Positions 35,643 through 47,466 of a DNA stretch of 64,000 nucleotides are shown in pieces (the stretch's first letter is position 1; every line of letters begins with the position of its first letter). The position numbers and the translations under genes were made by a program. The notes under the pieces are model-generated. The model did no database searches. It saw only the letters and a program-made list of their open reading frames with translations, and was not told the DNA's origin. This DNA is from Blastocystis hominis. Lineage: Eukaryota > Sar > Bigyra > Opalinata > Blastocystidae. The stretch is from assembly GCF_000151665.1 (NCBI RefSeq), contig NW_013171827.1, positions 20,001 to 84,000 of the forward strand, written 5' to 3'.

Positions 35643-38634
35643 TTATCTATCACAGTAAAACCGATTAGCAGGTACACGTTACCAATGAACGATAGCGGGT
35701 CACCATTTTCGTCCTTCAATTCGTACACGATGCGATCAAGTAATTCAGAACATGGTACCAACATGCGATTCTTGTAGAAGTAATTCTTGTACAAGCTATC
35801 CATCGGGACATTCGCAAGCAGTGGAATCGTCTTGCTTTTCACGATATTGCAATACAGCTGTATGTTCGATAGACCGTTCGTGATATCGACAGGATACTCG
35901 GCAACCATTGGACCATAGTTGGCATAGTACACACCATCGTCGAAAGGGATACGCCATGTATGCGATTGCGATCCTGAAGCGGGAACTATGGTTCCCAGGT
36001 TACCACTCAACGAGAACACGTAGTCAGCGTGAATGTAGTACCCATCTGTCTCTGCTTTCCATCGTATGTTCAGTGCAGCCGAGTCAAAACACTGGTTCAA
36101 GCGCCATATCATGTCAGCCTGTGTCAGTCGTGATGGTATGGTCCACGTGAGTGTCTGAACGTCATCTGTGTAAGTGATATCAGTCTCAGCAGCACTATCG
36201 TCCAGTGTCATCATTCCATACGGGAAGCGAATCGTTGTATTTGTCATGTACGACTCAGATTGATCCCAGTCAACGAAGGTAGTCAATGATGGGTGAAGAC
36301 CGACATACGTAACACGTGTTGGTTGTATGAATTCGATCGACACAGCACGATTGGAATACGTACTACCTTTGATCATATTCGCTGCCGTCAGATTGTCGAT
36401 GTTCGCCATCGCAATCTCGTAAGGTGATGTCAACTCGGGCATTCTGATGTAGTAATTGCGATAAAATGTGAATTCGAGTCTACGAGTTATACCTGGAGTC
36501 ACTGGAATGAATGGGTTGCCATTGGATATCACTACCATCGAAGGATGATCCTTACTTCGTGGTGCTAAGACTATAAGACCTCCATTTTCCTCTTGATCAA
36601 AGATTCGATATCCATCGATTGCATTGAAACCCTTAGCAATCATTTGCTCAATTGCTAAAGCAGTTTATACACCTCGTAGTATTGTCACATCCACTGTCTT
36701 GTCGTAACCTTCGAGTCCAACGACGAGATGTGTGGTGTCTACGAATACCCTACTGTGATGTACACAATCCTTGGAATACCATGGATTGATCGAGGAACCA
36801 TTCATTACCAACTCGGGCGTATTACCTGATGTGATACTCAATTCCAGTTCTGATACGTAATCCTTCGCAATCCATGACATAGTATCTCCATTGTTTTTCA
36901 CTGTCCATGTAATTGTTTCCTGATGAGATGGTGGAATGTCACGGATCTCAACATATCGAGCATTGAGTTCATTGAAACACATGGTCGTCAAGGAATTCAT
37001 GGTGAGTGATGTAGTCGTGTCCTCACTGAGATAAAACTCACCACTATCGAGTACTGAACCGTCAGCTATTCGTCATCGTGTACGACGCATAGGGCTTGAC
37101 CAGGAACCCATAATCACTCGTACACAATTGCCAGGCGAATTCAATGTAGGTGTTCGGGTCTATGTATGCATGACCTCCAAGACCTTGATCATTCGTCGCA
37201 TAGGGTAGAGATGGTCCGCTGGGATCAAATACAGTATCAACAGGACGCTCAATGCACAAATTGTGAGTCGATGGTGACAGTTTGAACCATCGAGTCCAAC
37301 CAAAACCATCGATCGTCGTGTCAACACTGGATCGATCGAAATACCAACTGTTGGATTGATCATTGAAACGTACATGATCATCCTCGATTGTCATTGATAT
37401 GAGAGGAAGCACTTTTACCATCTCGACACCAATAGCCTCGATGAACTCGCTGAACGTGTAGTAACCAGTGGGTAATGTCAACATGTGCGAGTCCCTGTCA
37501 TCAGTAACAACTACGTGATTACACGAGGAAGACATGTAGTAGCGCTTCGGGTTATCCACTCCTTTCACCAAGATGTCCGATTCGAATCCGAGGATCGATT
37601 GGATCTCTGTTGCATTCGTGAAATCAATCATGTAGAAGTGATCTACCGTGATGTGGAACGCATTCTCACCGCTATACACCAATTCGAACAGGGCATCACT
37701 TGCATTCAGCTTTGCAATGATCGTTTCGATGTCGTATGCACCGCGTGGTATCGCGATCTCTTGAATCGTAGCGCCAGCATTGATTAGCACCACTTGATCA
37801 GTTGGTACGTTGTGCAACACGAAGTCCGTATACAACGACACAGACGAGATGTAGCACTGATCGAATGACAGAGGATTGTCCAGCTTCACTTCCTTCTTCG
37901 TGGTATTGCCGAACACTTCGATCATTGAGAACTGGTTTGCAGAGGCAATCGATGAAGGCACTTGATCATACACGTCATCAATCGTCAACTGGAGTTCGAA
38001 TTAGCCGTTCAGTCGCATGATATCACCATCCATATCGCGGAACAGGAACATCAATCGATCGAATCGGGTTATCATGGGAATGCAGATGTCTTCCACGGTG
38101 CGGAGGTAATGAACCTCGGGATCATCAATAATCATTGTGGTGAGCAGGTTGTTGTTCTGGTTGGCAATCTTCAGATCGGAGGGACGCACGAGGGACGAGT
38201 AGACCTGGATCACTTGTTGATTTCGCGTGATATCAATCACATTCGATCCATAGAACGAAGCGGGTAGAATGACGGTACATCCTTCCAAACCGAGGATTTC
38301 TCGAATATCCGGAGCATTGATGAAATCGATGGTGTGTGAACTGGATATAAATACACCCATAACTCGCCTTCGTAGATATCGAGAACGTAGTATCGCTCAA
38401 GGTGTTGAGGATGACAATGATTTGACCGATCGTGTAGTATCCAGGAGGAATCGTTAGTTCCTCGTCATTCGAATTCGTGACTACATTCGTAGAATCCACA
38501 TTGTTGAACATGACTTGATTGGGTGTGAACAGGACAGTCATTGAAGTGTTGTAAGGATTCTTGTACTTGTACAGATTGACCCACAAGAACGAACCGTTGA
38601 GAGGTGTACCCTTGATTAGCATGGAGTAGTGCAT
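35639..38634 (-). pseudogene. Large virion-type structural protein (copy B, broken)
   Basis: The right-hand two thirds match the 677-residue part visible in copy A; the remaining part (to 38634, starting MHYSMLIKGTPLNG) shows what lies beyond the window edge in A. G-Y-Y/G-A-Y modules recur (PPGYYTIGQIIVILNT, PRGAYDIETIIAKLNA, PTGYYTFSEFIEAIG), about one per 150-200 residues. Broken, with about three breaks. Confidence 0.7.
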
Positions 38635-38699
38635 GGCTTACTCTATTTACCATAGTAGTTAGGTACTGACGTTGTTTCGTGCAAAACACGTCGTCGATT

Positions 38700-39306
38700 T
38701 TTAGCTAAGGTTAATTTTTGACCCTTATTTCTTATGAAGGCCTAAAAATACATGTTATCTAGGGTGAGCCAAGGTGAGCAATGGAAGTCGGGGTTTGCGA
38801 AGCTACTTTGGACGGCCAGCTTGCAGTTGACGGAGTTTGAAGGGAGACATTGGCTGAAAATGGCCGAAAAAGGCGGCCAATAATTATCACGCAATAGATG
38901 CCAATTTATGTAACTACTAACACTCATAGCAGAAGCATATGATCATGAATATTTAACAATGAATATCGATAAGAAGCATACCAAAATGCGTGATTGTACA
39001 TCCATTGTGTTTCAAGTCGAGAACATAGCTCCAGCTTGTAATTCCATTTAATAGGCATAATGACAATTCATCACATAACTCAATCTACTGTGTGAATAAG
39101 ACAATTATGGTAGTATTTACAAAATGACAAAATCTGTCCACTCTTTACTTCTACTATTCCTAATATTGCTCAAATCATAATATTACATTAGAATTAAGAA
39201 ATAATGTGCAATGAAACAATAATAATGATGGAAAGAAAATTATACTAGAATCAAATAGAGAAGAGTTACGTTTCATTTTGGTGTTTTTTCCATATTATCA
39301 TAATTT
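38700..39306. other. Flank of copy B, no gene seen
   Basis: To about 38890 a GC-richer stretch contains GAAAATGGCCGAAAA, a short match to the repeats at the right end of copy A, and probably still belongs to the element. The rest is AT-rich without a supported gene; the TATTATCATAATTT before 39307 is the upstream region of the LRR gene. Confidence 0.5.
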
Positions 39307-42300
39307 ATGGAAATATCTACGGATTCTGGAATTCAATCAAGTTGTATTATCGAAATAAAACCATTGGAAGTGTCTCATGACCTGGGAAAGGAATCTGGAT
39401 TTGAGGTTGATATTTGGAATTGGTGTATCACCAATCAATTCCCTATTAGTACTATAGATAAGATTGATAGTGAGAATGTGATTCTGAACATTGGTTCTCC
39501 ACATCAAGGTTACACTATTCAAACGAAGATGAAAGATGGGAAATTAAATGGGAGAGCTATTATTAAAACAACGAACAATACGATAATAGCAGAATTCGAG
39601 TACCGAAGTAATGAGATAAAGGGACAATGTAAATTGTATTATGATTCAGGCGAATTATATTTTGAAGGGAATCTTGAAGATGGATATCGTCAAGGACTAG
39701 GAATAGAGTATGATAAGAATGGGAATGTGATATTTGAAGGTTGGTATGAAAAAGGATGTCGAGGCAATCATTGTGAAAGAATGGATGAAATGGAAGGTTA
39801 TTGGAAAGAATTGGATGGGAATGGAAATGTGATTTCGATTTGTCAAAAGAATGAAAATGGAATGAATGAAGGATTGTACTACTATTTTGAATCAGGATTA
39901 CTGGATCAAGTCAGTATTTGGGAAAACAATGAAGAAATATCGATTTTATATCGATTTGAAAAAGATAAAATGATAGAATACAAAGATGGTGTAAAGTGCT
40001 TTGAAGGATGCTATTATGGGTCAATTGAGAAAGGATTTTCTCGACAATGTGGAAAGGAATATGATGAAGAAGGCCAGAATGTGATATATGAAGGTGAATT
40101 TCTGAATGGAAAACGACATGGATTAGGAACCTCTTTTAAAAACAATGAAATAGAATATGATGGAGAATGGGTGAAAGGAATACCAAAATCAAAGTATATA
40201 CTGTTATTTGCAGTAATTCCAGTAATATTCGGGCTATGTATTGTTGTATTGGCATTCATTTTACCAATACCAACAATCTTGCAGTGGTTAATAATGTTAG
40301 CAGTAATCATTTGTGGATTAATATTCCTTGATTTTATTTGGAAGAATATATGTGAAGGAATCATAACAAAGGACTTTAATCCTAGAGTGTCTAGTAAGAG
40401 ATATGAATATGAATATGAAAGTAAACATGGCATATTTGAAGATGAATGCTATTCCAAAGTGCAAACATTCAAAATTGATGGATTGAATCGATTGAAATGT
40501 TTGGAAATTGGTAAGAATTCATTCACGCAGAAAAAGAATGATTGGGGAAATGATAAATCGAAATCATTCCACATATTGAATTGTGAATCATTGGAATCCA
40601 TTCAAATTGGTGAATATAGTTTCGGTGATTTTGGAGGCGACTTTGAATTGAAAAATCTACCACAATTACAATCCATTCAAATTGGTGTAATTGGAAGCAG
40701 TTCAAGCAATTTCTATTATAGCTCGTTTGTGATTCGAGGTATTGATATGATATTGAATATTTGAATGATGTATAGATCTTCCAAATCTACAATCCATTAC
40801 ATTAGGTGATTGTGCATTCCGTGAATCCTTCTCAACAATAATTGAAAGTATTGAATGAATTTGAATGAAATGATTGATGTAGATCTTCCATCATTACAAT
40901 CCATTCAACTCGGTAAATGGGCACTTGAAGGAATAGATGATGATTCTTGTTCATTGACAATGCGAAGTATTAATGAATTGATTGGTTATGATTTGTTTTG
41001 TAGATCTTCCAAATCTAACATCAATAACTTCTGTAGAATATAGTTTCGTTAATCCTCGTGTAGTGACATTGGCAAGTATTTCTGAATATTGAATATTGAT
41101 AGTATTTAGATATTCCAAATCTTCAAAATGTCAATCTACCTTATTCATTCGAAAATGTTCATCATCCAATTTTCAACAGTATCAATTTGTATTATCAGTT
41201 GAAATTAGATGTTTCTGAAATACTTTATCTGAAATTCAGTCAGTTTGATTTCATGCAATCAATGGAATGGACAGTTACATCGATAGTTCTACCTAATAGG
41301 GCTTGTAATGATAATGATTATACAATACTTGATTTCTCTCGATTTACCCCAGTTGAATCGATCGAAATCGGCGATCATTGTTTTGGATCAGTGAAAACAT
41401 TCAAAATTGATGGATTGAATCGATTGAAAACTATCAAAATCGGATACAATTCGTTTACTCAGAAAAAGAATGTGTATAGAAGTGATAAATCGAAATCATT
41501 CCACATATTGAATTGTGAATCATTGGAATCCATTCAAATTGGTGAATATAGTTTCAGTGATTTTGGAGACGACTTTGAATTGAAGAATCTACCACAATTA
41601 CAATCCATTAAAATTAGCGATGAATGTTTTAGATCAGTGAAAACATTCAAAATTGATGGATTGAATCGATTGAAATGTTTGGAAATTGGTAAGAATTCGT
41701 TTACTCAGAAAAAGAACGATTATGGTAATGATAACTCGAAATCATTCCACATATTGAATTGTGAATCATTGGAATCCATTCAAATTGGTGAATATAGTTT
41801 CAGTGATTTTGGAGACGACTTTGAATTGAAGAATCTACCACAATTACAATCCATTAAAATTAGCGATGAATGTTTTAGATCAGTGAAAACATTCAAAATT
41901 GATGGATTGAATCGATTGAAATGTTTGGAAATTGGTAAGAATTCATTCACGCAGAAAAAGAATGATTGGGGAAATGATAAATCGAAATCATTCCACATAT
42001 TGAATTGTGAATCATTGGAATCCATTCAAATTGGTGAATATAGTTTCGGTGATTTTGGAGGCGACTTTGAATTGAAGAATCTACCACAATTACGATCCAT
42101 TCGAATTGGTACAATTGGAAGTTATTCATGCAATTTCTGTTATAGTTCATTTGTGATTCGAGGTATTGATATGATATTGAATATTTGGGTGATGCCTAGA
42201 TCTTCCAAATCTACAATCCATTACATTAGGTGATTGTGCATTCCGTGAATCCTTCTCAACAATAATTGAAAGTATTGAATGAATTTGAATGAAATGATTG

Positions 42301-43859
42301 ATGTAGATCTTCCATCATTACAATCCATTCAACTCGGTAAATGGGCACTTGAAGGAATAGATGATGATTCTTGTTCATTGACAATGCGAAGTATTAATGA
42401 ATTGATTGGTTATGATTTGTTTTGTAGATCTTCCAAATCTAACATCAATAACTTCTGTAGAATATAGTTTCGTTAATCCTCGTGTAGTGACATTGGCAAG
42501 TATTTCTGAATATTGAATATTGATAGTATTTAGATATTCCAAATCTTCAAAATGTCAATCTACCTTATTCATTCGAAAATGTTCATCATCCAATTTTCAA
42601 CAGTATCAATTTGTATTATCAGTTGAAATTAGATGTTTCTGAAATACTTTATCTGAAATTCAGTCAGTTTGATTTCATGCAATCAATGGAATGGACAGTT
42701 ACATCGATAGTTCTACCTAATAGGGCTTGTAATGATAATGATTATACAATACTTGATTTCTCTCGATTTACCCCAGTTGAATCGATCGAAATCGGCGATC
42801 ATTGTTTTGGATCAGTGAAAACATTCAAAATTGATGGATTGAATCGATTGAAAACTATCAAAATCGGATACAATTCGTTTACTCAGAAAAAGAATGTGTA
42901 TAGAAGTGATAAATCGAAATCATTCCACATATTGAATTGTGAATCATTGGAATCCATTCAAATTGGTGAATATAGTTTCAGTGATTTTGGAGACGACTTT
43001 GAATTGAAGAATCTACCACAATTACAATCCATTAAAATTAGCGATGAATGTTTTAGATCAGTGAAAACATTCAAAATTGATGGATTGAATCGATTGAAAT
43101 GTTTGGAAATTGGTAAGAATTCATTCACGCAGAAAAAGAATGATTGGGGAAATGATAAATCGAAATCATTCCACATATTGAATTGTGAATCATTGGAATC
43201 CATTCAAATTGGTGAATATAGTTTCGGTGATTTTGGAGGCGACTTTGAATTGAAGAATCTACCACAATTACGATCCATTCGAATTGGTACAATTGGAAGT
43301 TATTCATGCAATTTCTGTTATAGTTCATTTGTGATTCGAGGTATTGATATGATATTGAATATTTGGGTGATGCCTAGATCTTCCAAATTTACAATCCATT
43401 ACATTAGGTGATATTACATTCGATTGGTCCTTGACAACAATAATTGAAAGTATTGAATGAATTCGAATGAAATGATTGATGTAGATCTTCCATCATTACA
43501 ATCCATTCAACTCGGTAAATGGGCACTTGCTGGAAGAAGGGATTCTTCAAGTTCATTGACAATGCGAAGTATTAATGAATTGATTGGTTATGATTTGTTT
43601 TGTAGATCTTCCAAATCTAACATCAATAACTTCCAAAGATTGGAGTTTCTTTTCTCCTCGTGTAGTGACATTGGCAAGTATTTCTGAATATTGAATATTA
43701 ATAGTATTTAGATATTCCAAATCTTCAAAATGTCGAGCTACCTACTTCATTCGGGTATGTTCGATCGAAATCAATTTCGAGTATATTTTGATTGATTTGA
43801 TTTGATTCATAGATGTTTCTTCCATTCTCGCTGATCTTGTCCATGAAATCAAGTATTAA
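39307..43859 (+). CDS. MORN / transmembrane / leucine-rich-repeat protein, 14 exons
   Basis: Removing 13 GT-AG introns of 32-37 nt gives one open frame of 1363 residues. Exons: 39307-40738, 40776-40847, 40883-40966, 41004-41075, 41110-42162, 42200-42271, 42307-42390, 42428-42499, 42534-43340, 43378-43449, 43485-43568, 43606-43677, 43712-43780, 43813-43859. All introns are phase 1 and split a D or N codon just before L-P-x-L. Residues 70-290 are MORN-like repeats (GELYFEGNLEDGYRQGLGIEY). Two hydrophobic helices follow near 297-350 (LLFAVIPVIFGLCIVVLAFI). The rest is LRR of the form NLPQLQSIKISDECF. The exon block 2-5 is duplicated. Probably a membrane protein with a large LRR ligand-binding part; TGTTTGTT lies 85 nt after the TAA. 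Confidence 0.85.
40776..43711 (+). repeat. Tandem duplication of a five-exon LRR block
   Basis: Sequence at 40776-42199 is repeated almost exactly at 42200-43377 and in part at 43378-43711. The first offset is 1424 bp and the second 1178 bp; the 246-bp difference is one 82-residue LRR unit present twice in the first long exon and once in the next. Introns are copied along with exons. Confidence 0.9.
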
Positions 43860-43943
43860 ATCTATAATTTTGATTTGATTTGATTTGATTAGTTCCGTGA
43901 TTCGTCATTGTTTAGGAACATTTCCATTGATTGATTGATTGAT

Positions 43944-43951
43944 TGTTTGTT
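43944..43951 (+). terminator. TGTTTGTT host 3'-end motif after the LRR gene
   Basis: Exact TGTTTGTT, 85 nt after the TAA of the LRR gene. It lies in a TTTG run, so chance is possible. Confidence 0.4.
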
Positions 43952-44187
43952 TGTTTCAAACCGATTCTTGATCACAATTCATGATTCTATAATTATCAAA
44001 ATATCAATCATGCCTGATTATTATGATGTTCTTCTTTACCATTTTAACAATGATACTGAATTATGATTGCTGTTTCAATCAATCAATCAATCAATCAATC
44101 ATTGTTTTCGATCATTATCATCATTATTATTACCAATGACCCAATGATCACATATTGAACATTCACAAATGATGAATCCAATCTACC

Positions 44188-44233
<46 letters not shown>

Positions 44234-44994
44234 TACAAATGATGGTTTGAATAGGTTTGAACTAGGATTTGTTCAATATTGATAGGAAACTGCTTGCTTC
44301 GAATAATAATCATCATCATAATCATCATAATGAATAATAAGATTGGATTTGATAGTGACACAATGGAATGGTTGGAATCGATTGATATTGGATGATTATT
44401 CACATTTGTGAATCCATTGTTAAATCGGTTGATAATACAATACATACAATACAATAGAATGATTGATATTGAATTAGGATATTGATTTTGACTTATTGAA
44501 TAGGAATAGATCATTGTATACATAGAATAGAATAGAATGGAATAGAATCCTATTGAATAGCATTGGAGAATCATATTGGATTCACCATTCAATCAATCCA
44601 ACTATCATTTGTTTGTTTGTTTGTTTGTTTATCAATGAGTCACAAAACATGGATTTATCAATTTGATAATAATGGAGTCAAATCGGATGTGTTTGATACT
44701 TCATAGTTGTAGTTCGTAGTAATATCAATCGTGGTTTCACATTTCGACATTTGGATGGAATGTCGTATTCTTCAATATCACACAAACCACTCACTCATTC
44801 ACTCATTCACTCATTCAATCAATCAATGGATCAAAGATAGCTGATTCAAAATGCAAATGAATGTTGAATATCGTAAAGAATCAATTCATCATTCACAATC
44901 AATAATACTGATAAGAATAGAAAGGCTCTTCAATCCATTGATTGAATGAATGAATGATTGAATGGTGTGTATTTGGTTAGTTTTCGATCTCCAT

Positions 44995-45025
<31 letters not shown>

Positions 45026-46860
45026 GATTGTATCATCATCCACATTATTCATCGGTCTATTTCAGCATATTGAATACCATTAGATCACTTTGGTATTGTT
45101 GATCATGAATAGAATGATTGGATAGGATCGATCAATCAGAATCAGAATCAGAATCAGATTGATGATGAGTATTCAACCATCAATTTTCGTGATTATTATT
45201 ATTAGTAGTAGTAGTATTTGTTTTTGTATTTGTTCGATTATCAATGATATAGAATCGATCGAATGATTCATTGATAGCGATCCAATCGACTGATAGAATT
45301 ATACAATTGATTCGATCGAATCCAAATGGAACAATCACTCAAACACATTGTAGTCTCAATGGTTGTTTTGCAATTGAATCGATCGAGATTCATGAAATCA
45401 TTATGTTCGATCATTGGTTTAGCTGGAATCTATCATTGTACTGTATTGCATAACAATACTCTTATTTCTTTCTTTCTTTCTTTCTGATCATTATTATCAT
45501 TATTATTGATATCATTCAAATCATTAGATCCCATTCGAACAAGTCAATATGGAATCAGCATTTGATAATCACAATACAATAATGAGACATATTGTGAGAA
45601 CCATTTGTGTTGTGGTTTGAATATGAGTATTTCGATAATGGCCTTTCTTGGAATCCATTGTTTGATTGTATATTCAATATGCTGTTTGTGATTGTACACC
45701 GATGAATCCACAAATCACAAATTTCGAATGAATCTTGATCGAACGACTTCAATCGAATCGTTTTGACAAGATTCATTGCACTTAATCGAATTGAATCAAT
45801 AGGAATCGACACAATCCATATTTGTTTGTTGAGATAGTATTAATTTGGATAATACTCAATGATTCATTATTGTTTTGTTTTCTCTTTTTGTTATTGTTTT
45901 GTTTAGATATTGCTTATCTATTTTTGATTATTCCATTTTTCATTTGTTGTTGTTGTTCAACTTTTGGAATTGATTGTAGTTCATTTTATTATTTCATTTT
46001 CGATTTTGATTTTTAGTTTATTCTTGTTTGTTTTGCTATTCTTGAGTTTTCTTTGTTTCTTATTTTCTTATATTTGGGCATTTTATTTCTTTTCCTTTTT
46101 TGTTTTGTATAATATGATTTTAATTTGTTTTTAGTTTTCTGTTTTGTATTTTCTTTTTCTTTATTATTCCCTTTTTTAATATTCTAACATTCATCCTTTT
46201 ATTATTCACTATCCACCAGACAAATTGGATTGTGTCGATTCTTATTGATTCAAATCTCATAAGGAAATATGTGATTATTTGTTTGGATTGTTCCATGTTT
46301 TGTTTTGCTTATTTCTGTTTGTTTTCTGTTCATCATCATCATTATTATTATTATTATTATATATCCATTTTAACCAATCATAGAATCAATCATGTGCCAT
46401 CAGTTTGAAACAACAATACAAATTCCACAGATCATTGCCAAAATGAACCAGATAGAATTGTTCCAATCATAACCAATCGAAATGTGTTCCTATTAAACCA
46501 ATCAAATCAAATCAAATGATCAAGCGGAATAGAATGAAACACAATGAATCAAATCAAATCAAATCACCTAACAAGATAAGATAAGATAAGCTTAAACTTA
46601 GCAAATGGAATTGAAATCTATGAAAATCATATGAAATCAATTCCATTCTATTTATCAACAATACTCGAATCGATTTCGATTGAACATACCCCAATGATAC
46701 AAGTAGATTGACATTTTGAAACAGATTTGGAATATCTATTTACCATCTCTATTCAATATTTAGATCCACTTTCCAATGTCACCAAAACGAGGACAACAGA
46801 AACTCCATTATACAGAAGTCAGTGATGTTAGACTTGGAAGATCCAAAGCAAATCATTTCG
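43952..46860. other. Low-complexity AT-rich region with LRR-like traces
   Basis: Many microsatellites are present: CAAT repeats near 44075-44100, AAT repeats at 44190-44235, TTTG at 44608-44628, CATTCACT near 44790-44815, TTTC near 45468-45485 and TTATTA near 46340-46360. Short translated stretches resemble LRR units (near 45330-45400 plus strand, CFAIESIEIHEI; near 45660-45790 minus strand, NLVKTIRLKSF) but no continuous gene can be built. Probably decayed copies of the neighbouring LRR family. Confidence 0.5.
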
Positions 46861-47460
46861 AATCGATTCATTGTTACTTCGAAGTGTCAATGAAGTTGAA
46901 TCATCATTACCATCCCATCTTTCTCCCCTACCTTCCAGTATCCGATATCATATGACACATATTGTCTTTCCTTCATCATTCATTCATTCATTCTGTTTTC
47001 CTTCATTACTCACTCACTCAATCACTCACTCATTCATTTATAGATTATGGATCATTGATTGTCATAAAGGAAACACTTGATTCTTTGCTTTCATTGATTC
47101 CATTTCTTCTTTTGTTGACAAGGAATATTGTTATCGATTTTGATGGTTTGGAATCAATGAATGAATGGTAGGGGAGAAAAAGAGAAGTAGCAATAGCAGC
47201 AACAACATCCACAGCAACAACAACAATAATAGTAGTTGTAGTAAGCAATGGACCAAACTATCTACCAAATGAATTAATCAATAATCAGAACCTACAATAC
47301 GAAATCATTTCAAACCAATCAAATTGATGATTCGTGACAACAATCAATCTTTCCATGGAAACCGACAATCAAATGATCTTCTCTTCATTTATATTTAAAT
47401 CTGAATCGATTCACATAGATTCATAAATTATGCGGATTGTTTCACAAACAAACAAACAAA
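46861..47460. other. Unannotated stretch, possible LRR remnant
   Basis: MLLRSVNEVESSLPS at 46871 resembles the exon boundary of the LRR gene (LTMRSINE). The rest is ATTC and CACT repeat, then CAACAA repeats near 47200. No supported gene. Confidence 0.4.
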
Positions 47461-47466
47461 CAATTC

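Larger units (their letters stand above)
25280..38700 (-). mobile_element. Polinton/Maverick-type element, copy B (partial, broken)
   Basis: Same gene order as copy A, in reverse orientation. From left to right: integrase fragment, 63-residue gene, 166-residue-type gene, fibre, capsid, 181-type gene, ATPase, protease, GG-motif, coiled-coil and G-Y-Y module proteins. It is cut off within the integrase at about 25280, next to the LINE tail, and lacks the polymerase end. The right end lies somewhere in 38640-38890. Capsid, ATPase and small genes are close to copy A, but many other genes are broken (about ten breaks in all). It lacks the KilA-N gene and nearly all GC hairpins of copy A. High similarity with visible decay suggests a fairly recent, now dead insertion. 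Confidence 0.9.

Noticed and set aside
21580-38890. Terminal inverted repeats of the Polintons
   Set aside because: Only short AAAATGGCCGAAAA-type matches between the right end of A and the right end of B; the left end of A is outside the window and the polymerase end of B is missing, so no true repeat pair can be shown.
40855-43687. Short separate LRR frames as pseudogene fragments
   Set aside because: Removal of 32-37 nt GT-AG introns joins all of them in one frame with perfect codon arithmetic, so they are exons of one gene.
44095-44592. 165-residue minus-strand frame
   Set aside because: Mostly isoleucine and methionine from AAT and ATC microsatellites.
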